64,000 bases of DNA from Prorocentrum cordatum (Eukaryota; Sar; Dinophyceae; Prorocentrales; Prorocentraceae). Each line of letters opens with the position of its first letter. Position 1 is the stretch's first letter. The translations under genes were made by a program, and so were the position numbers. The stretch spans positions 186,001-250,000 of the forward strand of contig CAUYUJ010011270.1 in the NCBI GenBank assembly GCA_963575745.1, given 5' to 3'. Below the pieces are notes generated by a model. It was given only the letters and a program-made list of their open reading frames with translations. It searched no databases and was not told where the DNA came from. Shown here piece after piece: positions 18,125-27,849 of this stretch.

Positions 18125-19144
18125 TTATCCTCCGATCACCTCCCATTTGAAGCCGTCAGCCCACTGCGCCAGCATTGGAGCACCCTTCTCTTGGACGCGT
18201 GCCACTACCCACTCCACGTCGGTGCTGATGGGCTTCGCGCGCCAGGCCGACTGGGAAGTTTTTGTTGTTTGCATGTCAAGTCCTCCACTCCCCCGTCCTC
18301 CTATCCCCCCACCTCGGATCCCATCATTCCATCCCCCCCTAACTCCATCCACTTCCGATCGAGGGGCGATGGCAGGGGATGGTGAGTGGCAATTCGGTGC
18401 GCACGCATCCTGCATGTCGGACTGCCATCCAAGATCCCAGCCATCGATGTTCACCAGGGGGCTCATGCCGTGAGAAGGCGCTCTTTTCGAAGTCATACGT
18501 TTCGGTGATGCCACGCATGTCACCTCTGTTGAAGCCTCCTCGTTCTCCTCCCTCTCCTGAGGCTGACTGTCGTGGAAGAAAATGCTGGCCCACTTCGGTA
18601 TAGGTTTCCTCGGGGGCTGACGGTCGCCCGACCGTTCGTCCGATTGTCGGCCAACCGTCGTCCGATCGGATGACGGTCGGACGATCGTTGGAGGACGGTC
18701 GGACGACGGTTGAGAATTGCGGGTCCTGGAGCAGAGTTTTGATACGTGTCGTAGCATCGCGCGGACCATCCGCGCCTGGTCGTGGGCCCATGGCTCTGTC
18801 TGTTGCGCAAAGTGCCATTCCGACTCCTTGGAGCCCGCGAGCTCCAAGAATACAGCCTCTGGATCGTAAGGAGGAGGTGGAGGGGGAGGAGTAAGAGAAG
18901 GAAGAGGAGGAGGAGGAGGAGGAGGAGTAAAAGAAGGAAGAGGAGGAGGAGGAGGAGGAGGAGGGAGGAGGAGGAGGAGGAAACAGGAGGGCCTTACACT
19001 GGACTGGTGGGAAAGGGTGGCAGCCTCCGCAACCGATTGGGCAACCCCTGTCGGAGCAACTTGTCGCGTCTGCTTGATCATGTCACAGTGTTTCAACAGC
19101 AGCTCCTGGTCGTGCTCAGCATCCAGGTTCGTAGTGTACTCTAA
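18125..19144 (-). CDS. Gene A-B, upstream exons (A), hypothetical
   Basis: Three coding-looking patches share one long minus frame: about 19,140-19,020 (NLDAEHDQELLLKHCDMIKQ), about 18,865-18,725 (FLELAGSKESEWHFAQQTE, WAHDQARMVRAMLRHVSKLC) and about 18,610-18,125. The last patch includes PKWASIFFHDSQPQ, a GWDLGWQSDMQDA core and DVEWVVARVQEKGAPMLAQW. Between the patches lie a (GGA)n tract and a CGTCCGACCGT palindromic array, so they are exons with satellite introns rather than one ORF. The WDLG and DVEW patches recur in the second copy at 31,110-31,660. No known domain. It probably continues into exon B. Confidence 0.45.
   Translation of the reverse strand, partial: LEYTTNLDAEHDQELLLKHCDMIKQTRQVAPTGVAQSVAEAATLSHQSSVRPSCFLLLLLPPPPPPPPLPSFTPPPPPPPLPSLTPPPPPPPYDPEAVFLELAGSKESEWHFAQQTEPWAHDQARMVRAMLRHVSKLCSRTRNSQPSSDRPPTIVRPSSDRTTVGRQSDERSGDRQPPRKPIPKWASIFFHDSQPQEREENEEASTEVTCVASPKRMTSKRAPSHGMSPLVNIDGWDLGWQSDMQDACAPNCHSPSPAIAPRSEVDGVRGGWNDGIRGGGIGGRGSGGLDMQTTKTSQSAWRAKPISTDVEWVVARVQEKGAPMLAQWADGFKWEVIGG
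18615..18712. repeat. CGTCCGACCGT inverted array
   Basis: Copies of the 11-base unit found at 15,220 occur here in both orientations, centred near 18,671, so 18,651-18,691 is close to a perfect palindrome (CCAACCGTCG ... CGATCGTTGG). Confidence 0.75.
18866..18992. repeat. (GGA)n tract
   Basis: GGAGGA triplets with AAG interruptions, inside a gene A intron. Confidence 0.8.
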
Positions 19145-19788
19145 CCTTTTTGTATACGTTCCTCCCCCTCCTCGTCCTCCTCCTCCTCCGCCTCCTCCTC
19201 CTCTTCCTCCTACTGGCTCCTCCTCCACCTCCTGTGTTCGTCTCCTCCTCCTCCCCTCCTCCTCCCCCTCCTCCATGGAACGTGTCAGGAGTGTGGATGA
19301 AGCGCTGCCACACCGCCAACAGGCCATGCGTGTCTTGCGTACCTGCTTTCCGTGGCTTGACGGATCTAGCAATGGACGGGGAAGTCATGCTAAAGAAAGC
19401 TCGGCCCAGAACAGCTGCGACCTCCCTCTCTCGTTTTCGACGAGTCTGCCCGCTGCCGACTTGCTACGTGCATGTGAAACCCAGCGCCAACTCAATGATC
19501 ATATCCCAACGGCGAAGAAGGAACGGAAACGCCGTCGTCCACCACGACACGAATTATTGCCAATGCCTGACGAAAGCCTGCAGCAAACCATGGAAAATCA
19601 GCGCCTCTCAACTTCCACCCCGCTCCCTCCCCACTCCACCTCCTCATTATATGATGCGCTTTCTTTTTTCGTTGCCGCAGTCGCCTGTGAGCACACCGAT
19701 GCCCTGTGAGCACAATAATTGGCCATGTCATATAGCAAACAAATATATGTATGTTATTTTATGTTAATAAAACACGAAAAGATGGTGT
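19145..19788. other. Right-end non-coding part of the 14.9-kb element
   Basis: It holds a (TCC)n tract at 19,155-19,275 and otherwise no supported gene. The start of gene A and its promoter should lie here. A T/A-rich stretch (19,720-19,770) stands out from the GC-rich surroundings. Confidence 0.45.
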
Positions 19789-19896
19789 GGGACAATTTAT
19801 CGTCCTGGAAGACATGATGGGACAATTTATTGTCCCGAAAGATTTTGTGGGACAATTTATTGTCCCGAAGAATTTTGTGGGACAATTTATTGTCCC
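19789..19896 (-). repeat. Right subterminal 30-bp array (4 units)
   Basis: Units at 19,789, 19,819, 19,849 and 19,879, each with GGGACAATTTATTGTCCC or a one- to two-base variant. Same 30-base period as the left array. Confidence 0.88.
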
Positions 19897-19969
19897 ACAT
19901 GATGGGTTTTGGTCATCCATCATCAACATGAGTGATGGGTACAAAAAACTGTCCTTCAGGACCTCTGGG
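19897..19969 (-). repeat. Right terminal inverted repeat of the 14.9-kb element
   Basis: Reverse complement of 5,057-5,129 with few differences. It ends CCTCTGGG and is followed by TA. Confidence 0.88.
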
Positions 19970-19971
19970 TA
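19970..19971. repeat. TA target-site duplication, right
   Basis: Pairs with 5,055-5,056. Confidence 0.75.
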
Positions 19972-21346
19972 ACCAGATCCAGCGGAAGGCCTCCGGTATG
20001 TCCCGCTTGGCGATCAGGATTTTTACCCCCGGGTGCCGCTCCTTCCACCAGGTGATCTCCCTCGCCAGTCCCCGATGGCGGGGCTGCAAGGCTGGGGGGT
20101 GGAGGTACTTGTGCCCCGTCTCGTTCATCGCCCTCTGGTCGTGGATGAACCTTCCTTCCTCCGAGATCGCGCGGTCGGGGTTCATCTTCGGCACCCTTCC
20201 CCAGGGGGAGGAGAGGACCCCGCTTAGGTAAGGTTCCGAGTCCTTTCCGCAGAGGAGGACCCCCCCCCTCTTGGCGTCCTTCCACAACTTCTCCATCGCC
20301 TCCTCCATGTGCCCCTGCACGCTCATGTGCGGTTTGGAGGGGGCCCGAACCTGGGCCAGCGGTTGGCGGGCGGGAACCCCGCCCTTCACCATCTGGTGGA
20401 GGTAATCCCTGAGGTCGGGGTCGAGCAGCTCGCATAGCTCCTCCTTGAAGACCCCGTCCAGGTTGTTCCCCCACCGGCTCGTCCAGGCCTCTCGGTAGCA
20501 GTCGACTGCTTCCTTCCAGCCTCCCGCCGCCTGGACTAGGCCATCACCGAGTCGGGCCCCCTCCTTCACAACTTCGGGGGAGTTCTTGGGGTTGTCCGCA
20601 CAATGGGTGCACAGCTCCTGCGCCCAGTCCTGAGCGGTTCGGGCTGCTCTCCCCGGCGCCTGGTTCCCCGATTCCGTCCCGCTTCCCAGGCTGCCAGCTG
20701 CCCGTTGGGGAGGCATCCAGGGTTGGCTCCCTCCCCCATCGTCCCCCCCCTCTCCTGAGGGCCTGCGTTTACCATCTCCCGTGCCCCCCCCCCCCCTCGA
20801 GGGCGCGGTGGGTGGGTGTTTCGCGGCCGTCCAAATGGCCAGCGCCACGGCGCGGGCGAAGCGCGGGGGGTATTGGGCGGCTTCCCTTGTCCGTTTGATG
20901 CCCGTCCCTGGGACGTTATCCCTGAGTTCCACGTGCTGGTGCACCGGAGAGAGGCCGGGGCAGGGTCTCCGGAGCTTCGTGAAGAAGGGGGCCAGGTTCG
21001 CGGAGACGACCAGCCAGTACCCCTTGCGATAGAACTGGCAGGGGGGCGAAGCGTCTGAGGGATGGAGGCCCCAGGCGCACATCGTTCCCGGGATGATCAC
21101 GGCACCGGTCTCCTCCAGGATTTCCAACCACTCCGGGAGGTCGTAGACCTTGGGATATATCCCTCTATGCTCCTGGTTCTCGAAGATCCATCCCTTCCTC
21201 CATTTATGAAGGTTCCGTATGCACCTTACCGTGGTCTGGGAGAGGGCGTTTCCCAAGACCTCCTTGCCGTTTACACCGGTCCCCTCCGGCTTCTCCCAGG
21301 TGCGGGTGCCCCCTTTGGTGTTGTGGTCGCAGAAGGAGGACGGGTT
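19972..21346 (-). pseudogene. DIRS: second part of methyltransferase-like domain and N-terminal half of RT
   Basis: The frame starts downstream of the 49-bp duplication with MFENPSSFCDHNTKGGTRTW and NGKEVLGNALSQ (motif IV to target-recognition region of a C5-methyltransferase-like domain). It continues through WILEETGAVIIPG and a Pro/Gly-rich linker. From about 20,560 the RT begins: AEPYLSGVLSSPWG region, then RVPKMNPDRAISEEGRFIHD and ILIAKRDIPEAFRWIWL, where D of KRDIP is the first catalytic aspartate (about 20,006). The frame is cut at 19,971 by the 14.9-kb element; its continuation is at 5,054. In the methyltransferase part the usual PC dipeptide reads NPSSFC, so catalytic competence is doubtful. 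Confidence 0.8.
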
Positions 21347-21444
21347 TTCGAACATCCACACGTTGGCCACTCCCGGGCCCGGGGGAGTATCTGCCTTCGA
21401 ACATCCACACGTTGGCCACTCCCGGGCCCGGGGGAGTATCTGCC
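21347..21444. repeat. 49-bp perfect tandem duplication (2 copies)
   Basis: 21,347-21,395 and 21,396-21,444 are identical, beginning TTCGAACATCCACACG. Forty-nine is not a multiple of three, so the duplication shifts the frame of the methyltransferase-like domain. Confidence 0.95.
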
Positions 21445-22469
21445 TCTCTGACCAGGGCCTCGGCGCCGTCGGGGTTCGAGAGGTCGTGGTCCTCCCTCCT
21501 CTCCGACTCCTTGGGGTGCAGGGGGTTCCGGTACAGCTCCACGGGCTCATCCGCCTGGATGCCCAGCCGCTCCACCGCGCGGGTCACCCCCGCGGTTCCC
21601 GCGAACACCTCCTTGAAGCGGGGTCCCCAGCGGAAAGCGGGCGTGCCCCCCAAAGCTCCGGGGTGCTCCGAGACGAGCTCCTCCCACAGCTGGAGGGCGG
21701 CCCTGATTGCGGGTGCCCGGGCAGGCTCTGCCGCTGCAGCCCTCCGGCCAGCCCTGAGGGCCGCCTCCCTCGCCGCGGGGCGCTCCTCGCATGCCTGGCA
21801 CTGGGCGCAGGTGCTCCAGGAGACCTCCGTGCCTCGGGCGTCGCGGTTGAGGAACTCCCCCCAGCCATTCATGACCGTGGCCTCCCTCCGAAGAGTCTGA
21901 TGGAGGGCTCCCAGGCACGCATCCCCCCCCGCTTCTCCCGAGGTCGGTGTTCGGGGGCGGAGGGCGCGGGCGTGCCCCCGGTGGATCAACATCCAGGCCT
22001 GAGGTGAGCCCTCCCCGGAGCGGGCTCCTTCCAGAAGGTGCGTGGTCACCTTCCCACCGTAGTCCATCATCGCGACGTTTAGGACGACATCCTCCAGGAG
22101 GCGGAGGGGGAACACGACCAGGGCGCGGTAGTCCTTGTCGTGGTGTGGGGCAACCGCGTCGTGGATGAAGATCCGAAGGTCCGCCTCCCCGACCACCAGC
22201 TTGGCCTCCGGAGGCCCCAGTGATTCTTCCGCCCGAACTGCCTGGTCCAGCTGCTCCGCTCTGGCCGTGAGCGCGCGCGCCCAGACCTCCGCGAGGCTGG
22301 GCGGCCCCCTTCCCTCACGGGCCCAGAGGGCGGCGCCCGCCGCGCTCAGGAGGACACACTGTTTTCTCTCACAGTCCTCCTGGATGCCCAAGCGCTCCGC
22401 GAGGAGAGGGTCCTCTCTGAGGGGGAGGCGGTCGTGGAAGTCGAGCATGTCCCACTCCCTTCCATCCAT
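21445..22469 (-). pseudogene. DIRS: first part of methyltransferase-like domain and upstream region
   Basis: The 421-residue frame starts MDGREWDMLDFHDRLPLRED and contains an uncharacterised N-terminal region, a Cys-rich patch (STCAQCQACEERPA), then RFKEVFAGTAGVTRAVERLG near 21,620, a SAM-binding motif I, followed by EDHDLSNPDG and VANVWMFE. It then runs into the 49-bp duplication and goes out of frame. Removing one 49-base unit joins it to the downstream frame. Methyltransferase domains are known in some DIRS-order elements; its role could be to modify the element DNA or the target, but that is speculation. Confidence 0.7.
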
Positions 22470-22486
22470 TTGGGGGGTCCCCCGCC

Positions 22487-23428
22487 CTACCCCGCCCCCC
22501 GCGTCCGGGGCTTGGAGGACCCGGGCGTGACCTCTTCGGGGGGGCGGACGCCCCCCCCCCGGGTGCCGCCAGGCTCGGGCGCGAGCCGATCGAGGCAGTC
22601 GGCGGCCTCCCGGACCAGCTTCCAGTTGGGTCCGTCCACGATCCTCCGGAGTACGGCGAGCACCCCTCCTGTCGCCGTCGAGGCCAGGTGCTCCTCCAGG
22701 AAGTGGTTCTTGACCGCGGTCTCCAGGTGCCGGGAGGGCCCCCCCTTGAGGAACTCCCGCACATCGGGGCGCGCCTTAATGGCCTGCATTCCGGCCTCCC
22801 GCGCCTCCTCCTCGGGGTCGTCCGGGTCTCCAACTGGGTTGAGGCGATGCGCCTTATGGTGGTTCTCGGTGAAGCCGAAGTCCGGACCGTTGCGGCACTG
22901 ATCCGGGGAGGGGGGTGAACCAGTCATATTCCCCCCTGGTCGGGTCCCAGGCCCGGACGTGCGCGGGTGGCTCGCCCCCCCGCCCGGTTGAGGGCCCCCC
23001 CTGAAGGGCGGCCAGCCGCGCCGGTTGATCCTGTTCCGCCACCACGGGCTGGTCCTTCCAGCCCCCTCGGCGCACCAGCTCCCCCATGAGTGGGGCCGGC
23101 AGTCCCAGAGCGGGTCCCAAGTCGCAGTGGGCGTGGGGGCAGACACCCCCCCCTCCCTCACACCCCCGGTGGCTGACGTAGTCCCAGCAAAGCAGGAGGC
23201 CCCCCTGGTCCCTGGGAGTAGCCCCCCGCGCCAGTGCCTTCCGCACCGCTCGGGCGTAATCCGGGGCTGTGGAGGGGGGCCCGGGGGGGGGGCTCCCGCC
23301 ACGGGGGCTGCCCCCTCCCCTTCCCCCTCGATCCCCGGTGAGGGACCTCCTGTCTGACCTTCCCCCGGCTCATCCCGCCGCGGCGTGCCGGCGGTGGTTT
23401 GGGCGGCGTGGAGGTGGCCGCCCAGCAT
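22487..23428 (-). pseudogene. DIRS gag-like region with CCCH zinc finger
   Basis: A CCCH finger lies at 23,121-23,195: CWDYVSHRGC, then six residues to the third Cys and PHAH with the final His (spacing 8-6-3). It probably binds RNA or DNA, in the place of the zinc knuckle of other Gag proteins. Downstream, another frame gives EAREAGMQAIKARPDVREFL and HLETAVKNHFLEEHLAST. The two parts are in different frames, with a G-run near 22,900 as the likely indel site. The region ends in a C-run at about 22,550. Confidence 0.6.
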
Positions 23429-26004
23429 CTCCCCCTCCTCCGGGGTGGTGCTCTGGCTTCCCGCTCCGTCCCTTCCCGCCTCGAGCGGCGCGCCGGGGGC
23501 CGGGTTGTCCCCGCCAGCCCGGGCGGCGCCGGGCGGCCGCCTCGTTCAGCGCATCCAAGGCCTCCTGGGTAGGGGGAATCAGGTAGCGGATCTCGCCCTC
23601 TTCGTCGGCCAGGCAGGCGTGGCTCTCGTTCAGCACGAAGCCTCCCGGCGGCGCACTCGCCGAGCGGGGCTGCAGGGCTCGGCCTCCGGTGGCCCCTTCC
23701 CTCCCACGCGAAGGGGGGGGCTCCGGCGACGCCCGCCTCGCGGCCGGCCCCACTTCGTCTTCTTCCGGGTGGGGGCTCAAGGCGGCGTCCCACTCCAGGG
23801 GGTCCACAGGCGGGCTTGATGCTGCCGCCTCCTCCCCCGCAGGGAGGGAGGGCCTCCTCCTCGTCCACCTCCTGCGCTCCTCCGCTCGTGCGCGGGTAGG
23901 CGTAAAGAAGAGCGGGGCCGAGGAGGGGGGAGGGGCCCTCGGTGGGTGGCTCCCGATTGGTGTTCGGAGGGGGGCGCGGGAACGCGCCAGGCCCGAGGGG
24001 GGGTTCTTCCCACCCACGACCGCCCCTCGGACACACGGGCCCGGGCCCGGGGAGGGTTCCCCCGCCCCGAGACTGGCAGGGCCCGATCCTCCCCCGACGA
24101 AGGCGCGGGGCAACGATCCGGTGGTAGTACTCCGTGGGGTCCTCGACGACGAACGCGCGGGGGATCTTCACGCGGGCTCTCCCGCGCACATCCGGGGCTG
24201 TGGCATAGGCCGTCAGCTCCGGCAGCGCGGTTGGGTGGGAGCCCGGCTCGGCCTCCACGGACCGGAGCTCGTCCCGCATCTTCGCCCACCAGTGCCACGT
24301 GAGCTCCTCCCAGACCTCCATCAAGTCGGCGAGGGATAGGTACTCCGGCCGGTCCTGATGTTCGCGCAGCACAGGGCGGTGGTCCTGGGCAGTGAGTGCT
24401 CCTGCCCATAAGTCAGGGCGAACACCCGGATCTGCGTCTGGGCGGCCTCCGCCCACGTGCCAAGGTCCGCGGGGGCCGGCGAGGGGGGCCCCCTCCTGTG
24501 CCCCTCCGTCCCTCCGCGGCGACGAGGGGCCCGGCGTCCGCGCCTCTTGCGACCACGAAGTCGGCCACCGTGAGGGCGTTCGGGTCGGCGGGTCCCGCCT
24601 TAGGGGCACCCATCAGGCAGGCCGCCAAGCCATACGCAATCCGGTTGCTGAGCGGGAGGGGCCAGCCGACCCCCTCCAGCAGGGCGAGGGCCCCCCGGCC
24701 ATGTCCGCGCAGGGTCAAGTAGAGCTCCCGCCCAAGATGGGCAGGTCCCACGGCCACCTGGAAGGTGCCGCATCCCCGCGCGAGGTGGCATACCCTCCGC
24801 GCGGCCCCTTGGAGGTATACGAGGCCCCCCCCCCGTCCTCCTCCCTCGCGGGGGGGCGGTGCGCCCGCAGGAGCGCGGGAACGGAGGAACCCTTCCGCTT
24901 CCTTTCTCCGGGGACGACGGCCTGAGCCGATTCGGCGGGGGTCCCCTCCACCGGCTGGAGGGCGCGGGGGCTCCCCCCCCGCCTCCACGGGGGCGTGGGG
25001 CGGGGGTCCCGGGGCTTCAGCAGCAGCTTGGGGGAGGCCCCCCGCGGTCGGAGGGCGAGGGCCCGCACCGCGCCCCCTGCCCTTCCCCATTGGGCAAGTT
25101 GGGCAGTGACCTCCTCCAGCCGAGGACGCACCGAGGGGAGGAGGAGCGGATTTTCCAAGTGCCCCCGGGCCTGCTCCAGAATTGCGGTCCGCACTCGGCG
25201 TGGCTTCCGGCCCACGGCCGCCGCCGCCTCCAGCATCTTCGCCCCCGTCGGCTTGCCCGTGGCACCCGCCTGGAGGTGCAGCCCCAGCTCCGTGCTGTTC
25301 GGCTCCATCATCGGCGCCCCCCCCGCCCGGCGCCCCGGGGCGTGGCCCCTCCCCAACCTCAGCAGCTCCTCCTTGCTTGAGGGCGTGTGGAGCAGGCGGG
25401 CGATGCGACCGCCTCGAGGGGGTGGGGAGGCAGATCTTCCCTCCGCGCGCAGGATGGGGCGCGGCTCCCCAAGGGCGTTGAACAGCGCCCCCCCTCCCCG
25501 AGCTTGCTGCCCGGGAGGGATGACCCGCGCGTAGGGGTGGGGAGGGCACTTGCAGGTCAGGAACTTCGCCCACTGCAGCAGGTCGGCCAGCGTGCAGGGC
25601 TTCCCCCCGCCCTCACTTGCTTCCCCCTGCTGGGCATAGGTGGCCTCCGTGATTTCCTGGGCGTCAAATGGGGGGCGGGAGGCGTTGAGGCGCCCCTCGG
25701 AAGAGAGGCTCCAGGGTCCCACCGCCCACAGCGGGAACGTCAGCTCAACCTCCACTCCTGGCATCCAAATCCCCGCCCAGTCCTTCTTCCCTCCTCTCCC
25801 CCGCGCCTCTTCCCGCCCTATCCCTCGGGCAGTAGTGTAAGGGCGGGCGCCTTCCCCGGTGTCGGCGGGCTCGTAGAGGCGGATCAAGTACTTCCGTCCG
25901 ACCGTGTCCTCCGCCTGGGTGGGGGTGGTCAGGGGTGGCGTAGCCTTCCCCCCATTCACAGTCGCGGGGGCCTCCCCATCCCCTTCGGGGGTGCCTTCAG
26001 ACAC
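23429..26004 (-). pseudogene. DIRS gag-like polyprotein, middle part, frameshifted
   Basis: The frame from 26,004 starts at a GTG, not ATG. It contains GRKYLIRLYEPADTGEG, LADLLQWAKFLTCKCPPHPY and a helical part (AAAVGRKPRRVRTAILEQAR). It switches frame near 24,800 into FQVAVGPAHLGRELYLTLRG and SNRIAYGLAACLMGAPK, and again near 24,450 into RPEYLSLADLMEVWEELTWH and VKIPRAFVVEDPTEYYHRIV. A Pro-rich stretch and LADEEGEIRYLIPPTQEALD (about 23,600) follow. Each switch sits in a G or C run, so indels in homopolymers explain them. No nuclease or protease motif is visible. I treat it as nucleocapsid-like by position only. Confidence 0.5.
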
Positions 26005-27822
26005 GAGCGCCCGGGACGCCGTGCGTCAGCTGGTGGCAGTCAGGCCCCACCGGCACGCCAGGGGCGGCCGCGGGGTTAGGGGACACCTCCTCGGAGGCGG
26101 CCGGCTCCGCGGGCGGGGGGGAGGGAGGCTCCCCGGTTGCCCCCAGTGCGGGCTTTCCCTCCGCAGGGCCCGCAGTGGGGACCGCGGAGGGTTCGGCGGC
26201 TGGCCCGGCATCGCGTAGGCGTGCTGGGTCAGGGGGGGACTTGCTAGCGTCCGCCCTTCCCTCCCCGTCTCGAGCAGGCTGCGGAGAGGGGCTCGCGTGC
26301 CTGAGGCAGAGGCGCTTCCCACCGAACCCGGGTTCCCCAATGTGCCAGCAGCCTGGCTCCGAGCACTGGGGGCTCAGGCGGAGGTTGTGGTACTCCAGGC
26401 CGTGGTAGCGGCACAGGCAGGCCATCGGTGCCCCTCCCCCGTTGCGCGGCCACCCCCGGGTGTCAGACGTGGGCCCGTCCTCGATGAGCAAAGGGGTGGG
26501 CTTGGGTCCCCTCCGATCCTCGCAAGTGCCATGCTTCTGGAGGCAACAGTGCCCTCCCTTCGCGTCCATCCAGCCCACTGCTTCGGCCATGCAGGGTTCC
26601 CAGTCGTCTTCCTCCTGCTGAAGTCCCCGGGGGTTCGCGGTGACCTGGCGTGGTCCCGGCCGGTGCAGGCGGGCCCCCCTCCGGCAGCAGCAGCAACCCC
26701 GGGCCAAGAAGGAATGGGCGATGCGCTGGACCCCACCCCAGAATGCCCTCCAGAGGGTGCGGAAGCCGGCCAGGAAGGGGCTTCCCAGGTCCCTGTCCTC
26801 GGTGAGGTCGAGGATGGCCTTGGCGTCGACCGCGGTATACTTCCGGAAGTGCATGGCGAAGGCGTCCACGCTGGGACAGCCGCCCACGGGTCCCGCCCTG
26901 CAGAGGTGGACCACCTTGGTGTCCGCACCCTCCAGGCGGCGTCGGAGGTCAGGGTCCGTGCAGTCATGCACCCGGGCGTACGGGAAGTCCTGGCCCGCCC
27001 GCTTCTCCTTCCGGATGGGGTCACCGTACTGCCCTCGATCCAGGCGTACCCGCTGGCCCCCGACTTCGGCCACGAGGTGGTTGGGCAGCCTCGGGGGCTG
27101 GTCGCTCCTCCCTCGGATGATGTCCTTGAAGAAGTCGTCGTCCACGGGTTGGGCATCAGGCCCCCTCCAGTCGAGATCGAGGAGGAACCGGCGGTTGTCC
27201 TCCACCCGGGTGCAGAAATCGCGGAAGGCACCGCCGGTGTGGCAGACGGGGGGGCTGGCGTGCGGGCCCACCCAGGGGAGTCGCCCCAGCGTCCGGGCGG
27301 CGCGTCCACGCTTGTGGGGCTGGCCTGCGGCGATGCCGGGGCGAACGCGAACGACGCGAGTTCCCCCCACCAGAGGGGGGTAGGCGTGCCACCCGGGGTG
27401 CTGCCTTGGGCCGAGCCTCCCGCCCTGGCGGATCTCCCCGGGATGGGGGAGAGGATGGGGGTCAAAGTAGGGGCTGCGAGGTTGGATGAGGTGGGGAAGT
27501 CCCCTCCCTCCCCGAGAGATAGCTCGGTGTGGTTCCCGGCCTGAGCGGCGGCCGGGTCTGGGGCTGTGGGGGCGTCCGGCCCGAGGGCTCCCTGTCGAGG
27601 GGGAGACTGCTCCTTGGGGTCGCCACCCGGATAATGCTCTAGTGGATCAGGTGGGGCGTCATCCAGCCCGCAGGTGATAGGGTCCCGTGGTAGCCAAACG
27701 GGGTGCCCGTATCCCCTCCGCGCCCCGTGGGGCGGGTGGGCCCCTGAGGCGAGACGGCCCACTCCACAGAGGACCGCGGCGGCCGAGATGAGCGGGACCG
27801 CCAAGCAAGCGAGGCCAAACAT
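26005..27822 (-). pseudogene. DIRS gag-like ORF1, N-terminal part
   Basis: The first frame begins at 27,822 with a hydrophobic leader (MFGLACLAVPLISAAAVLCG) and a Pro/Ala-rich region. It changes frame near 27,230 into the more conserved body: GGAFRDFCTRVEDNRRFLLD, VDAFAMHFRKYTAVDAKAI and FWGGVQRIAHSFLARGCCCC. The C-terminal part is Cys-rich (MACLCRYHGLEYH, CSEPGCWHI, LCLRHA), suggesting metal binding. I do not recognise a named domain. Its place next to the A1 repeat fits ORF1/Gag. The leader may be an artefact of translation in a GC-rich 5' region. Confidence 0.45.
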
Positions 27823-27849
27823 GAGTTAAGGGGGTGCACCCCCTCCGCA

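Larger units (their letters stand above)
5057..19969 (-). mobile_element. 14.9-kb terminal-inverted-repeat DNA transposon with multigene cargo, inserted in the DIRS RT
   Basis: Both ends start CCCAGAGGTCCTGAAGGAC in inverted orientation and stay matched for about 75 bases. Each then enters a 30-bp tandem array built on GGGACAATTTATTGTCCC (three units left, four right). The element is flanked by TA on both sides (5,055-5,056 and 19,970-19,971). All cargo genes read on the minus strand: A-B, C-D-E, a Tnp2-like transposase, a C5-methyltransferase-like gene and an acidic exon. The coding parts are split by introns rich in (GGA)n or (TCC)n. The transposase family resembles multi-copy dinoflagellate proteins distantly like CACTA/Tnp2 enzymes. 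I cannot place the element in a named superfamily. Intact ends and a perfect target duplication suggest it is younger than its DIRS host. Confidence 0.85.

Noticed and set aside
5057-19969. The split RT read as one gene with a giant 14.9-kb intron
   Set aside because: GT-AG pairs I tried at the borders (CTG/GTTACC with GGAG/GATGCC) put the second half out of frame, while removal of the element plus one TA keeps it. The ends are inverted repeats, not splice sites.
27770-27822. Signal peptide of a secreted protein (MFGLACLAVPLISAAAVL)
   Set aside because: It lies at the start of the DIRS gag region next to the A1 repeat, and its frame is lost after about 200 residues. Secretion makes no sense there, so I treat it as part of a retroelement leader.
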